Notes: generated by a model from the letters alone, not told the origin. DNA of 64,000 bases from Hypomyces perniciosus (GCA_008477525.1 SPDT01000003.1:3968001-4032000); one strand, 5' to 3'. Positions 23,578 through 36,200 are shown, counted from the first letter of the stretch. Made by a program: numbers and translations.

Positions 23578-26500
23578 ATGGCGAAGAAGGCCCGTCAGAG
23601 AATCAGCTATGGTGAGCATTGATTGATCCCCCAGCACCTCTAGCCACCGTCGCAGCGCCGCGCAGCCCACCCCGCACGCGACTCGGAGAGTAGACGGCGA
23701 CAGAGACAGTGATCGGCGCTCGTCGGAGTGTGGCGATGCATAGGTTTCTAAGCTGGCGGCATACTACGCTTCGTGGGAACGACATGTGACAGCACAAAGC
23801 CTCACTTCTATTCCATGCTGACTCTCCTCTCACTCGGCAGTTCTCGAAAACGCCAAATCCTCGGCGGGCGGTCACCGCCTCGGCGTCAATGGTCTGGCCG
23901 TTGATGCGGAGAACGGCATCCTGTGAGCTCTGTCCTCTCCCTCTCTCTCTCCCTCTCCCGCTCCCTCGTCTCTCCTCGACGAGAGACCCTCACTGAAGCA
24001 CATTGCTAATGTCCATGATCCTCGTAGCTACTCCGGCGGACGAGACGGCATAGTCTGCGCCTGGGACTTGAACCTCAACCCCCGCCACCGCACCGATACC
24101 GTTGATAATGCCTCCGCCAAAGAGCCCCCGAAGTCGACGACCACGTTCCGAGCCCAAACCCAGGCGCATATGCACTGGATCAACGACATCGCTCTGGCGC
24201 AAAGAAACACTGCCCTGGTATCGGCATCCTCAGATCTTACCGTCAAGGTGTGGCGACCACACTCCCAGGAGGACAACACCCGAGCGGAAAAGATTGGCGA
24301 ACATGACGACTACATCAAATGTGTTGCAACCCCACCCTCCGATGTAAACGCCAACTGGGTTGCTTCGGCTGGCTTAGACCGCAAGATCTGCCTTTGGGAT
24401 CTGAATGGCGGTGGCAAGACGCTTGAAGTCGACGTCAAAGGTGAAGAGGTTACTGAGAAAGGATCTGTCTACGCTCTGGCCGTCGGCCGCAACATCATAG
24501 CGAGTGGAGGGCCAGAAAAGACGGTGCGCCTGTACGATCCCCGTACCGGCTCCAAAGTATCCAAGCTCGTCGGCCATGTAGACAATATCCGCTCCATTCT
24601 GATTGACGATGTTGGCGATATCATCTTGAGCGCCAGCGCTGACAAAACTATCAAGATGTGGAGCGTCAAGGGCGGGCGTTGCATGTATACCTTTACCATG
24701 CACGACGAGAGCATTTGGTCACTGTACTCTGATGATCCTCGACTGGGCACATTTTATAGCAGCGATCGATCAGGCCTCGTCGCCAAGACCGATGTGCGAG
24801 GCAGCGTAGATGATATGGACGATGGTCTCAGTCTCGCCGTCGCACAGGAACATTTCGGCGTATCCAAGGTTGTGGCTGCGGGCGGCTACATCTGGACAGC
24901 CACCAACCGATCATCGATCAACCGTTGGGAAGACGTCGATACGAGTGCAAATGCGCAACTTCCCGAGGTATTCCGTCACCAGCGCTCAATCTCGACCGCT
25001 TCCAACAGAACACGGCAGGCAACACTTGCTCAGCCAAACGATTCTGCCAAGAAGGAGATTCCTGCTCAATCGATCCTAAGAATATCAAATACTGCTTTGT
25101 TTCCATCCAGATCGGCTTTCGATCCGGAATCCAACACAACTAGCGAGGCTCCGGCAAGCAATGGGTCCGAGGCCTTGGTTAATCAGCCCGATCTCGAGGT
25201 TAAGCCCATTCACCAATTGCCAGTAGAGACCATCGAGGGCCAGTTTGGTCTCCTCAAACACAAGTTGCTCAATGATAGGAGGAGGGTGCTAACGTTGGAT
25301 ACGGCTGGTGACGTCTTGTTGTGGGATCTAATACGAGTATGTGCCCAATCTCGGCCAAAATGAGCCCTTGCTAATATCATCAGTGCAAACCGATTCAAAG
25401 TTTTGGGAAACAGCATCTTGAAGATGTGGAAAGACTTGTTAATACACGAGAGGCGGTTGCACCTTGGTGTTCAGTCGACCTGAGCTCTGGTAATCTTACG
25501 GTTGTGTTAGAGCCATTCAACTGTTTCGACGCCGAAGTGTACGCTGATGAGCTGGAATTGGAAGAGCCTGTTGAATTTCGAGATGATCAGAGAGGTACGC
25601 TCATCCATTTTAACCAACACGTGGGTTCTTGATTAAAATGCTAACTTCAATTGACCAGTGAGCCTTGGGAAGTGGATTCTACGGTACCTGTTTGCCAACT
25701 TGATTGACGAGGAGATCAAGCGTGACGAAGCGTACCGGCAAAAGTTGAATGAGGGTGTTGAGAAGAGGCAGGCTGCAGGCCGAGCCAATGCTCCATCATC
25801 GATTGCAATTCCCCAGCCCAACACCTCCAACCTGGAAACCTCTGATAACTTACTTACTCCCCGCGCCAATGGTCTTCATATTCCGACCCCCGGTTTAAGC
25901 ATCGGACTCGCTACACCGGGCATCATGACGAGTCTCCAGGGTGTACCAGAACAAGCCATCGTCAGCCCGCTAGAAAAAGAAGTTACTCGCGCATCGGTCG
26001 AAAAGGAGGACTACTTTGCAGGCGGTATCGGGCCAGCGGTTGGTGTAATAGCTACTCCAGTGGCAGAGGCATCAGAGCCCAAGGCTTCCATGGACAATAG
26101 TAACGACAAAGCAAAGGAGAAGGAGAAGGAGAAGGAGAAGGAGAAAGCCGCAGAGGGCGGTAAGACTCCCAGTACCCCGTTCGGCAAAAAGTTCCGGATG
26201 TCTTTCGGTTCCAAGAAACTAGGGCGATCGGCGTCTCAGGCGACCCAGGAAAAGCCGGTGGTAGTGGATGAAAAAGCTGAGGAATCTGAATCTTCATCCA
26301 ACCATGAGAAAGAGGTTGACGACAGCTTCTTCGGCGTCATCCAGAAGATCCGTAACGAATACGACAAACAAATCACGGAATCTCCCGACAAACTGGTCGA
26401 GGCCAAAGTAACACCAAGCCTGCCATCCGAAACCCCTGTCTTAAAGCTCCCGCCGGGCACAAAGGTTATTATTCAGGAGGAAACATCTGGTGGTAGTGCA

Positions 26501-27111
26501 AACCTTTACCAGGGCACAGTTGAGAACCTCGGCAGGGACGCCGACATCATCGAGCAAAAGGCACCGATGTGGCTCGGCGATGTGCTGTTGCAAAACAATA
26601 TCCCGCTTAAGGACCCTGTCAAGATATCTTTTATACTGCATCCAATTGGAGATCTACCACCCATTTCGACAGACGGGAACAGCAGATTAAACGCTAATAG
26701 GATGCTGCGAGTGAAGAAGATACTCGCCTACGTCTCCGAGAGGATCGAACCAGAGTCAGAGGAGGAGGACCCAAATGCACTCAACCCCGAAGATTATCTC
26801 GAGCTCTATTGCAACGATCAGGTAAGTCGCCCGGGCCGTACGAGGTCATGATATCCGGTCATTAAGTCTCTAATTCTCTCTCGCAGCTGCTGAACCCTAC
26901 GATGAACCTGGCGACACTCCGAACCCATGTTTGGAAAGGCGGCAATGATATCATGTTATACTACAAAGCCAATGGTCGTAAGGAGATTAAGCCATTAACA
27001 TCCTCACCTTCAGATGCCCAGCCAGCAGAGGCGAATGGAGCCCCGACAACAGCAGCACCACCACAGCTAGCCGCAGAAACTTCAGAGTCCAACACGGCAC
27101 AGGTGGCATGA
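23578..27111 (+). CDS. wdr48: WDR48/UAF1-type WD40 deubiquitinase activator
   Basis: A 1007-aa protein from six exons: 23578-23611, 23841-23922, 24028-25336, 25384-25594, 25659-26821 and 26887-27111. The N-terminal WD40 propeller includes [81 protein letters not shown] and a late [14 protein letters not shown]. The C-terminal part matches the WDR48 DUF3337 region, from [11 protein letters not shown] through [19 protein letters not shown] to [20 protein letters not shown]48 (UAF1; S. pombe Bun107) binds and activates USP1/12/46-type deubiquitinases. Between the domains lies a charged linker with a (KE)n run from a GAGAAG repeat (about 26112-26145). The start [12 protein letters not shown] fits the family's short basic N-terminus. 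Confidence 0.9.
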
Positions 27112-27408
27112 AAACATGATGGCTTGGTTTACGATTGTTCTATTTTATGGATCTACAGCGTGATGATATCGTATCTTTCTATCTCTCCTAGAGCTTTTGT
27201 ATATACATACACCCAGACATGACGCCATTTGTCCACCCGTTTTTCTATCCTACCTCATCTATAGGTAGGTGTCAGTGAATAGGGGAAGGCGTCGTGTTCA
27301 TGCGCGCCATCTATTAATAGGGCATACTCATGTTTCGTTTTCATCCCGCTCTCGTTTCAAACACATCGTACGCCCATCATCGGTCTTCATGCATCATCAT
27401 GAGCCATG
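27112..27408. other. Short convergent spacer
   Basis: 297 bp between the WDR48-like gene and the SAM carrier gene. It should hold both polyadenylation regions. No gene is seen. Confidence 0.5.
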
Positions 27409-28266
27409 TCATGACCCAATGTTGTTCATCGTATTGATAACCCACTGGTAGCTCCCCAGGAAAATCGCACCCCCGATAGATATCCACGTCACCCTCGGCG
27501 CAATCCCCGCAAAGAACGGCCTCAAGCCTTCCTCCCTCGCCATCCTCCGAAATACCTCGCCCACGGAAACCCGCTCCTTGGACAACATAACCCTCGTCTT
27601 CAGCACATCCAACGGCGTCGTCGTCGCCGCCGCCACACCCCCCGCCACACTGCCATACAACGCGCTCTCGCCCGCCGAAACATCCCGCCCATCGCTCCGT
27701 CGTCCCCGGCCCCAGGCCTTCATCGCCTCCCACAGCGGGAACTGTATCGCCGTGAAGGGAATCTCGCGGAAGACGGTGATGCCCCAGCCGCGGTAGAGCT
27801 CGCGCCACATGGACAGCGGGCCGTGGGACGTGTACAGCGTCAGGATGGCGCGGAGGGTTTGCGCGGAGGACCCGCCGTGGTGGCCGGCCTGGGCGCGCTG
27901 CTTGACGACTTCGGTGGGGACGCGGATGGCGCAGGCGGCGATTTCGCCGAGGCTGGAGGCGAGCATGTGCGTGAGGGTGTCGGCGGGGACCCAAGACTTG
28001 GAGTCGCCGCCGTCTTTGCGGATGCGCCGGCCGAGGAAGCTCTTTGTGGATTCGTATGTGCAGAAGAAGAACGCGGCGCCGGGGGCGGAGCCCACGATGG
28101 CGGAGCCGATGCCCCGGTAGATGCCGGAGAATCCACCCGAGGGGAAGAAGCCGGCAGAAGATTGGAGGCGGGTTTTGAGGGTGTCGAGGGGGAAGAGGGA
28201 GAGGTCGACGGTTGTGCCGGCGAGGGCACCGGCGAGGAGGGCGGATCGGAAGGAGGGTTCGGACAT
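27409..28266 (-). CDS. pet8: Mitochondrial S-adenosylmethionine carrier
   Basis: A single-exon 285-aa member of the mitochondrial carrier family, the likely orthologue of yeast Pet8/Sam5 and human SLC25A26. It would import S-adenosylmethionine into the matrix for methylation and cofactor synthesis. Three repeats are seen with signatures FPLDTLKTRLQ, VPTEVVKQRAQ and TPLDVLKTRV. The second, with Glu in place of Asp and the KQRAQ ending, is characteristic of SAM carriers. IYRGIGSAIVGSAPGAAFFFCTYE and WGITVFREIPFTAIQFPLWE fit the even helices. The length is normal for the family. The neighbour upstream (28791-29219) is also mitochondrial and on the same strand, but they have separate spacers. Confidence 0.92.
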   Translation of the reverse strand: MSEPSFRSALLAGALAGTTVDLSLFPLDTLKTRLQSSAGFFPSGGFSGIYRGIGSAIVGSAPGAAFFFCTYESTKSFLGRRIRKDGGDSKSWVPADTLTHMLASSLGEIAACAIRVPTEVVKQRAQAGHHGGSSAQTLRAILTLYTSHGPLSMWRELYRGWGITVFREIPFTAIQFPLWEAMKAWGRGRRSDGRDVSAGESALYGSVAGGVAAATTTPLDVLKTRVMLSKERVSVGEVFRRMAREEGLRPFFAGIAPRVTWISIGGAIFLGSYQWVINTMNNIGS

Positions 28267-28790
28267 GGCGCGGGATTGGGGGGGAGATCAATTGGACCTT
28301 TTCAAAGGCAGGATGAAGAGGTTGGAGGAGAGGAGAGGAAGGGCGAGGCCCAACCTTGTGGGTGTTGGACTATTGCGCGAGCGTGAGTTTGTCACTTCGT
28401 AGGCCGGGCGGTCATCGGAGGTGAAAATTGGAGGCTTTTCGGAGCTGCTTATCGATAGCCGTTTGAGTCGGAGATGCGAGGACGTTATCGTTGGTGGGGG
28501 TGTTGAAGTACAACTATCTTCTTCCTACCCTATACCGAACGAGTCTCCAAGTTGGGGAATTTGAAATCTATGGCCCCAAGTCATCACTTAGCCTCGATGG
28601 ACTCAGTTATTCTATTATTTTTGGTTCCAGATCGATGGTATTTTGGTCTTGTCTGGGTAGTAATAATACACGCCTCAAGCCATCCACCGGGCTCTTCACA
28701 TCAAATAAGCCTACATGTTACAATTTTCCATCCTCAACAAGGGTTATATATGATACCCAGGTAATAACCCTCCATCAAAACACACCCCCC
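28267..28790. other. Upstream region of SAM carrier gene
   Basis: 524 bp with no recognisable gene, presumably the carrier promoter plus the 3' region of the next gene. Confidence 0.45.
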
Positions 28791-29219
28791 TCACATCCCA
28801 TCCCTCACACTCGTCCCCGCCTTACTCGTCTCCTCTGCCGCTTTCTTCGTCCTCTCCTGCAGCGTCTTCATCTCCTCCGGCCTCCCCGCCGCCGACGCCC
28901 GATCCGCCCTCACAGCCTCCTCGCTATCCGACGCGAGCTCCGGCTTCCAATGGCCAGAGCCCTGCCGCTGCTTGGCAAGGGAGTCCCTCTTGTGTCTATC
29001 GTAGTCAACCTCGTTTTCTGTAGAAAAAGTAAAGTGTTAGTTAGAGTCGAAGAAGAGTGTCGAGATAGAAAAGGGAGGGAAGGGTTACGCACGGCTTGAT
29101 GATTCCTTCAGGCCGAGTCTTCTGCTGGTGGAAAACGAAAAGCCCCGACCAGTAATGGCTCGTGTGGGAAGAGCCATTCGGAAAGTACGAGAAATCCCCA
29201 ACACTCGAGTTGACATCAT
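28791..29219 (-). CDS. Small conserved mitochondrially targeted fungal protein
   Basis: A 117-aa protein from two minus-strand exons (29219-29093 and 29017-28791) that no single frame shows whole. Exon 1 encodes a classic matrix-targeting leader, MMSTRVLGISRTFRMALPT, followed by TRAITGRGFSFSTSRR: Arg/Ser/Thr-rich, with no acidic residues. Exon 2 encodes a hydrophilic body with NEVDYDRHKRDSLAKQRQG, GSGHWKPELASDSEEAVRAD and a Lys/Glu-rich helix ending TSVRDGM. The HWKPELAS motif is one I associate with small conserved fungal mitochondrial proteins of unknown role. The intron has a GTGCGT donor and a CTAAC branch with CTACAG acceptor, and joins in phase. Confidence 0.75.
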
Positions 29220-30952
29220 GATGGATATGTGTATAATCGGAGGAGTTATCCCAATTGTCTCCCAAGGCTTGGTTGATTGAGGTACGAATTGTATGAAGAA
29301 AGGAAGAGAAGAATGAATAAAAGGGCAGAATAAAGCTACAAGCTCTATTAACTAATACTTCGCCCTCTCCATCTCCTCATCGAGTATATCAACGTCACTG
29401 CTCTCTCAATCGGACCCCTTGGCCTGTGACGTCACCATTGCGGCATGCCCCAATTACCAGACCCGCCCTCACCTCTGCCGTCACTTCTGTCTTGTCAATG
29501 GCTTTGCCAAAGGGAATAAACGCGTCAAATGCACCCCGTTTACCAATTGGTTGAATGCCGTCATCGTAGATCATGCCGAGCAGTGACTCTGAGGGGTACA
29601 ACGAACACCAGGAACCGTCATACACTGGGTCACACAAGCCGTCGCAGTAAGGATAAAGGCAGCAAAATATATGTTCAACGTATCGTATATTCTCGTCCTG
29701 TAGGCATTCAAGCCGCGGTATCTGAACCACACACATGCGCCATAACCCGGAAAACATGATCCACATCCGCAAGTTCCCATGAAATTGCAACACCAAGGCA
29801 TTCGACGGCCGAAGAATCCCAATAACCCGACCGGCAAACCAGATCATGTCATAGTCCCCCCAAAACCACTCCATATGCTTTGCAAAAACAGATCAAAAAT
29901 GTCTTTCCAAGACGAGAATATCCAGTAACACAGGCTCGCCACGAGTCAGAGCAGCGAAGAGAAGAACCAAACAGGACATCCGCACGCTGCCTCCCCGCAG
30001 TCGTGCAAAAGAAACAGAAAAAGGACAAGCCGCTTTCCCATTCGGTTGCACAATGCGGCACCGCACAACTCCCCGATGAAAACCAAAAAGAAATAGAAAA
30101 ACAAATCAACTAACTCCCCCATTATTCCCAGTGAAACCCATTTCCAGTGGTGATGCACAAACAAAACCGCTCATCTTTCCAGACCCCCGCCAGCCCAAGG
30201 TATTTCCCATATGTGACTAGACAAACAGCCGTACCCCCCACTCCCTCATAAAATACTCGCTTCTATATGTTCTTTTTTTCGGTTCTCTGATGACTTCGTA
30301 ACCCGTGACCACAATAGAGTAACAAGGCATTTTATGTTTTAGATGGTGGAAGGTCGATGCGCTTCCACAAGACGTGACGCCGAAAACCATTAAGGAAATG
30401 AGCCCCAACTCCGCTGTCGGCACTGAGGCACCGCAAAGATGCTGTAATGCAGGGAATCGCCGTGAAAAACAAGAAAAAACGCCATTCGTACCAAACAGCC
30501 TCGACTTGGCGAGGCAAACATCGATGTCGATGTATGTGTATCACAAAAAATGACAAAACTGAAAATGGTATCGATCTTTCTCAAGTCGCGCCGGTAATAT
30601 CCTCGTAAAAATCTGTCGGTGAAACAAGCCGGTGTATGGCAATTAAGGATGCTTATACAGTTGAGTAGTGATGATGGTGGAGAGATCGAGTAGGAATGGC
30701 TTCATGAGCCAACAGCGAGGGACCAATTGCATCAAGCAATGCAATCCCAGAGAATAAACAGCCTCGAGGAACCCAGCCCGCAAGAGAGGTAAAACGATGT
30801 CACTTTCGGTTGTGAATTTTTTTATGTTGCCCGCCAAGACAAGTGTTGCGAAGAATGAAGCAAAGTCTCATCCAACAGTGCATTGGCGCACGACAGCAGC
30901 GTCGGGGTCGGCCTCGCGTCGCAACAGAAGCGCGGACGACACCCGAGTCGCT
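29220..30952. other. Intergenic 1.7 kb
   Basis: Between the mitochondrial small protein and the next minus-strand gene. A 159-codon minus frame (29395-29874) has Cys- and Trp-rich random-looking composition and no known motif, so it is not called. The stretch may include a long 3' untranslated region. Confidence 0.5.
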
Positions 30953-31591
30953 TTACCATCGGCGGCCAATGGACTGCTGCATCCTGGCGGGCGACAGTGA
31001 CAGAGGCGGGCTGGGCATGGAGATGCCCGTGGCAGGGTTGACGATGGGAATGGCGTTGCGACCACGGGTGGCCGAGGGCTGGTGAAGCTTGAAGCTCAAT
31101 GGCTGGGTCTGAAAGCCAGGATGAGGAATGAAGGGAGGAGAGGACGAGTTCAGAGAGAAGGGAGGAGCGACGGTTTGAGGCTGCTGTGTAGGAGAGGCTT
31201 CGGGAGAGTTGCTGGCGAGCGACGAGCGCTCAGACGCGCTGGAAATGGACACCAACTGTTGCAGCGGCGAGTCAGATGGGCTGCGTGGGAGAAGATAGGA
31301 ATCCACCGGACTCGGAGGACTACTCACGTCGCTTTCACTCAACAGTCCGGGGCAGAACTCCAGGTCATCCTCAATGTCAAACGACCGGACAGCCTCAAAC
31401 CTCATGCGGAAAGCAGAGAGAGAGGCAGTCTCGGTCAACTCCTTCATGCTGCGCACGCCGCGGAACTGTCTCTGCGAGTTCTGGGAAACGGTGAGACGGG
31501 GGGTTCTGCGGTTGCGTCCTCCACCATGGTGGCTGTGCGACACGGGCGCCGTGTGTGCAGAATGTGCGTTGAAATTGTAGTATGAGGACAT
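30953..31591 (-). CDS. Conserved Ser/Pro-rich fungal protein of unknown function
   Basis: A single-exon 212-aa protein with an ATG at 31591. The N-terminus is His- and Asn-rich. The best-conserved-looking part is TPRLTVSQNSQRQFRGVRSMKELTETASLSAFRMRFEAVRSFDIEDDLEFCPGLL, a short charged helix-like block. The rest is Ser/Pro-rich and probably disordered, ending MQQSIGRRW. No domain is recognised. The ordered block and codon-like composition argue for a real gene, possibly a phospho-regulated scaffold; that role is only inference. Confidence 0.7.
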   Translation of the reverse strand: MSSYYNFNAHSAHTAPVSHSHHGGGRNRRTPRLTVSQNSQRQFRGVRSMKELTETASLSAFRMRFEAVRSFDIEDDLEFCPGLLSESDVSSPPSPVDSYLLPRSPSDSPLQQLVSISSASERSSLASNSPEASPTQQPQTVAPPFSLNSSSPPFIPHPGFQTQPLSFKLHQPSATRGRNAIPIVNPATGISMPSPPLSLSPARMQQSIGRRW

Positions 31592-34500
31592 GGTCGTCTT
31601 TGGTTATGAGATATCCAGCGTGAGGCTGCACACTATTGCGGTTGCGTGTCGGCAGGCGTCTACACCTTGGCTGTTGTTGGGGGACAAAACAGGAGAATGT
31701 GCGGCGCAGTTCTCGTGTCTGGTGCGGGATTAAATTAGGCTTTAAAAACGACAAACGATACCGTGCGGTCTGTCGCGAGCAAGTTGAAGGATTCTTTTTG
31801 AGTGTTTTTTTGGTCGTCGAAGCGATGGCGTGGGTTGAAGATTGCGAGGAGCGAAGAGAAGCAATGTCTTGTCGAGAGAAAGGGGAAGTTTCTGTTGAAG
31901 CTTGTGTGCGGTTAAGAAAGAGGGATGGTTGGGCGGTGGTACGGAAAAGCAGTGGTTAACGGGACAGAGGTGGTGTGGGAGTGGGAGCAGGGCAAACCTT
32001 GGGGGCTGGCGGCGGGCAGCGGCTTTTTGTTGGTTGGGGTCCCCCCTCTGTTCTGTCCTGGGCACCGCAACCGTCGAATGAGCGCCCGGGGGGCCAGGAT
32101 GCGCCGTCTTTGCCACCAGCTAGCGATTGGGCTGGCGTGCAGTCCGCTAGACTCCAGCAGGCCTAGGGGGTGCGCCAGCGGCCCAGTGCAGGCGTCTCTT
32201 GGGCATACCGTGTCTCATACAGGCCTCGTACAGTGGGTGCGCCAGGCCGCGGTGGCGCGCACGGTGGGGCCGACTGTGCCTGCGCAGGACAGTGCAGTGT
32301 GGACAGTGTGGACAGTGTGGGCGGTGCGGCTGCGCGCACAGGGCTGAGTGTGTCTGCACAGGGTTGTGAGTCGTCACTCCACGGGCCATGCTATCCATCA
32401 TGCACGCCGGTCTGCTCAATGCGCATTGGGTTTGAATGGCTGGCTGGCTGACGACTTTGTTGTTGTGTGCCTGCTATGGGGCCTGCCAACCTGCATGGCC
32501 CGCCCCCGTGTTGTGTTGTTGTTGACTCCACTGTGTTCTTAGCAGGCCGGCCAGCGTGTCCTGTGTGCTGGTGCAAATTGCGTGGCTGGCCACATGGGAA
32601 GCGAGTCACCCACCGGCTGCTGGAAATACAGTGCATGCCCAACCGAATGGCGCCCACCCGGCACTGTAGGACACTGGGCTCGACAAACGGTGCGATCCTT
32701 CACACGGTGTACTGTCTACAAGCTACCTACTACAAGGGTTCCCTCCCACGGTCCAGATCCACCTCAAGGGAGGGCGGCAGACTTGTCAATATTGTCCAAT
32801 GTCTTCATTCCATTGCCATCAACCGGGGATTGATCACTTGACTGCACATTTTTCGTCACTAGCCGGTGTTGCCCTCTGCTGACAACTCAGTGCGAATAAT
32901 GCCAGCGACGGAGTATATTCACACTTGATACAAAGTACTACAGTCATTATTCTCCGTACGACATGCACAGTAGTACTCGTAGTAATACTACGAGGTACCT
33001 TTACAACAACCTTACGTACTCCGTGCCTAATTGGGTAGGCTCTGCACCTCACCTAATAAGGTGTGTTGGAGGTGTAAGATGAAATGGGAATCACGCGTTG
33101 GGTGGTAATAACAGCATTATAATAGTACAATCTTATAATAGTACAATCTTATTATTATGTATTGGTTTAATCTGACATGCTGAGGCTCCTCCTGCTCCTG
33201 AGGCGAGATTTGGAGTCTGGCATCCCCACCTGATACCAGCCTGCATGGCAGATAGTGTATGTATAAACCAGCACATTCGTATGTTGCAACGAGGAATTGG
33301 ATGTTGGGACTGCACATTCGATATCCACATCGCATTGCTAGGGGACGAGGGAGACGCATTCCGTTTCTCGTCTCGTCATTCTCTGCTGCCTCCTGTACCT
33401 GCGCATGGTACCACCTTGGTTTGTGCACGGTCCCGCCTGAAACCCGGCAACCCCTGGCAGGGAGTGTAATAAATACTAATACTACTAGTACACACTCCGT
33501 ACCTAGGCATGATTGACCCCCATGCACGATGGGAATGGAATCTTAATGGCAGCAGCACTTTGTAATGCCGTAAGCTGTGAGTTGGGTACTGGTATGCCGC
33601 CTCATGTCCATGGCTATTAATCGCAGCAACACCAGAATGATATAGAGTCCGTATTCGTACAACGCAAGGAGTAGTGTGCAGTCTCCACAGAGTTAGTAAG
33701 TTGATAAGCTGACGGCAACGCATAATAATTGGACATTTCTCTCGAAGGGTCTGAAAGTTGCGACGCTGTTTGGCTGTTTAGGGTACGCAGCTTGTTGAGC
33801 GCGGCGGCAGTCCACACACACTTCGCGACCTCTCGTGGCCACTAGTAAGCCTCTCAGTGCCTCGCGCACTGTGGTGGTATGGGTATGGGTATGGGACTCG
33901 TAAAGGATCATCATCGTCACGCAAGGAAAAGACAACAACCGACCACGGTTGACGAGCGCCACCATCGGCAAGCAGCCCTCCTCCTCTGACTGGCGGCAAG
34001 GGAGGGATCAACCCCACGGCCATGTCTCGTCTGTGAACGGTCAGCCAACTTGGTCTGGTGTGGTTGTGTGGCCCGTGTTGGAGATCTTGTCACGGATCGC
34101 CACTCTAAAAAACCCCTCTCGCTGAAACCATTGTGAAGCCTGGCGAGCGGGCCAGAGCGGGCAAGCCGATTGGGGACCCTGCATCAACCGTACAAGGCGT
34201 GAGGGCTCGACAATTGCCAACCTATCGAACTGCGCCTATCCTTGGGGAATAGAGTTTGCGAGCCGCCGGAGGCGCTATCTTTGATATCGGCGTCTACCCC
34301 GTTGTACTGTGTTCAGTGTGTTCGTCTCAAAACAAACTCAAACCCTATCTACGGAGTAGTAGTATCAGATTCACAGCCCCCTGCATCGCCTCCCCCAGAA
34401 GTTGCTCCCAATGCCGCAGCGGCTGGCAATTCGTTCCTGGGCTGTGCTCGGAAGATGTCCTTGAATGCCAGAATCCAATGACGCTTCCCAAGGTGGTGTC

Positions 34501-36200
34501 TTCATCACAGCCAACCAAGGCGCCAGCACTTCGTATTTCCTCCGGAGTCGCGCCCGGTCGGCAATTGTATGTACCGTATGTATGCATAAGGGACGAAGCA
34601 CGGAACACAGAGTAGCATTCCCCTAAATCCTACCAAAGGCTATCCGTCACACTAGGAAAAGCGTGCCCCTAATATTGCGACGGCACTGCACATGGTGCTC
34701 TGAACCGAGGCGCCTCGACGGGCGTCCTCTCAGCCACATATGCAGTTATAAAAGCCAATTGTAAACGCCGGGTCGGGTCCGACAGGCAGGTGGTCAACCG
34801 CCATGTGCGGGAAGTCATGTTCTGAATTCAACGTTTGATACTTCTGCCCGTCGACGCACCCGCATGTCAGTGTCGAACTCTGGTTTGGCGCATGGTTGAC
34901 CTCCTTGCAGAGACAGGCTTGATAGCAGCGGCCTAAAGAGGATCCAAAGCAACGCGCATTCCTGCCGGTACTGTGTGTCTTACCTGCACTGTGCGAATAG
35001 TATGTAGAAGACACAGTTGGTCTCGTGGCTCTTGTACTCGTACCGTTCCCGCCAGGTTGCATGTCGGCTGAGCCTGGGTCTTACTGTGATGTTTCAGAGA
35101 TCGGCCACAGAGACATAGAGAGAGAGGTACGGAGTACTTCGCACCATGTGGGAGATTCTGTGCTTGCAGCTCAATATCGAGATCGCCTCTCGCCTCGGGT
35201 CAAGGCGCTCTTCCCCAGTCCGCAGCGGTACGTACCCAAGTATGGAGTACGAGTACCTGCGATACATGATGCATCACGTCTGTCCCCCCACTGTGACTCG
35301 GGGAGCGGCTATGGAAATGGACATCGGCCCAAGCCAAAACCCAAGCCAACCCAAAGTGCCCTGCGCAGCTCCATTAAAGAGCGGTGTGGCGGCAGGGCTA
35401 AAAAAGGATACATCTCCCTCATTGGCCAAAAGGGCGCTTAGTGGGACTTCAGCTGGCCTCCCGTTGGCTGCTAGGTGTCTCACTGGGTGGAGAAGAGACA
35501 GGGCGCTGTTCAGGTCTCGGAGACATGTTTGGCACACACACTACGAAGTACGAAGTACGAAGTAGACATCCATCCAACTCTTGAGCTGCTGTTGCGATTA
35601 TGTCACTGTCACTCACTCACTGCCCGAGACACAACAAGCCACACCGTGCGAAGACATTGTGTGGCTCCCGCGCCGAACCGCTGATCGGGGATTCTCGTCA
35701 TTATACACGGTGTTGCCGATAAGCTTCATGAGACGGAGTGAGGCAATGCATTCCAGATTTTAAGTGCGAGATATTAATATCGCGTGCTGTGAATTGACTC
35801 ACGTTTGGATGCCCCTTGATTAAAGGGAGAGTCATACAATGACGTAGTCCGTCCATGCACGTTTATTTCTGGATATCGATTCTCCTCGTCTCTTTGTAAC
35901 TTTGCTCCAGAGGATAACGAGGGTTGTAGCAACTTACACGTAGCATGTTTGCGTGTATCACGACGATAATCCGCTAGAAATAATGGAGGAAATACTGCTT
36001 GTATCATCTTTACACACCTTCAAAAACGTATGTTGAGGTGACTCAATATGGCCGATTGATGCAATGACCTCGGCCATTAGGTGGAGCCCTCTGTCAGAAG
36101 TCCGTTATCTACCGATGGGGAGAAGTCCGGGATCCAAGACGATAACCTCCATGCGACCGGAAGTCCTTCGGTCTTCGATCCTCCGGTCTCACAAACAACT
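31592..36200. other. Divergent 4.6 kb intergenic region
   Basis: Upstream of both the Ser/Pro-rich gene (minus) and the hydrolase gene (plus). It contains a GC-rich segment (about 31960-32700) with a 9-bp tandem repeat near 32290-32322, a 16-bp direct repeat (33117-33148), a GTATGG hexamer repeat (about 33878-33897), a triple TACGAAG repeat (about 35543-35566) and TACGGAGTA words at 34350 and 35128. No gene is supported. Confidence 0.55.
33117..33148. repeat. 16-bp tandem direct repeat, two copies
   Basis: TTATAATAGTACAATC occurs twice back to back and is followed by a TTATTATTAT run. Confidence 0.9.

Noticed and set aside
26112..26145. GAGAAG repeat as a mobile or regulatory repeat
   Set aside because: It is in frame within the WDR48-like gene and encodes a Lys-Glu run, so it is simple coding low complexity.
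27377..28291. 304-codon minus-strand Arg/Pro-rich frame
   Set aside because: It is a shifted-frame shadow of the SAM carrier gene, which has all the family signatures.
29395..29874. 159-codon minus-strand frame
   Set aside because: Rich in Trp and Cys without a family pattern, no splice logic to neighbours, and probably chance or 3' untranslated sequence.
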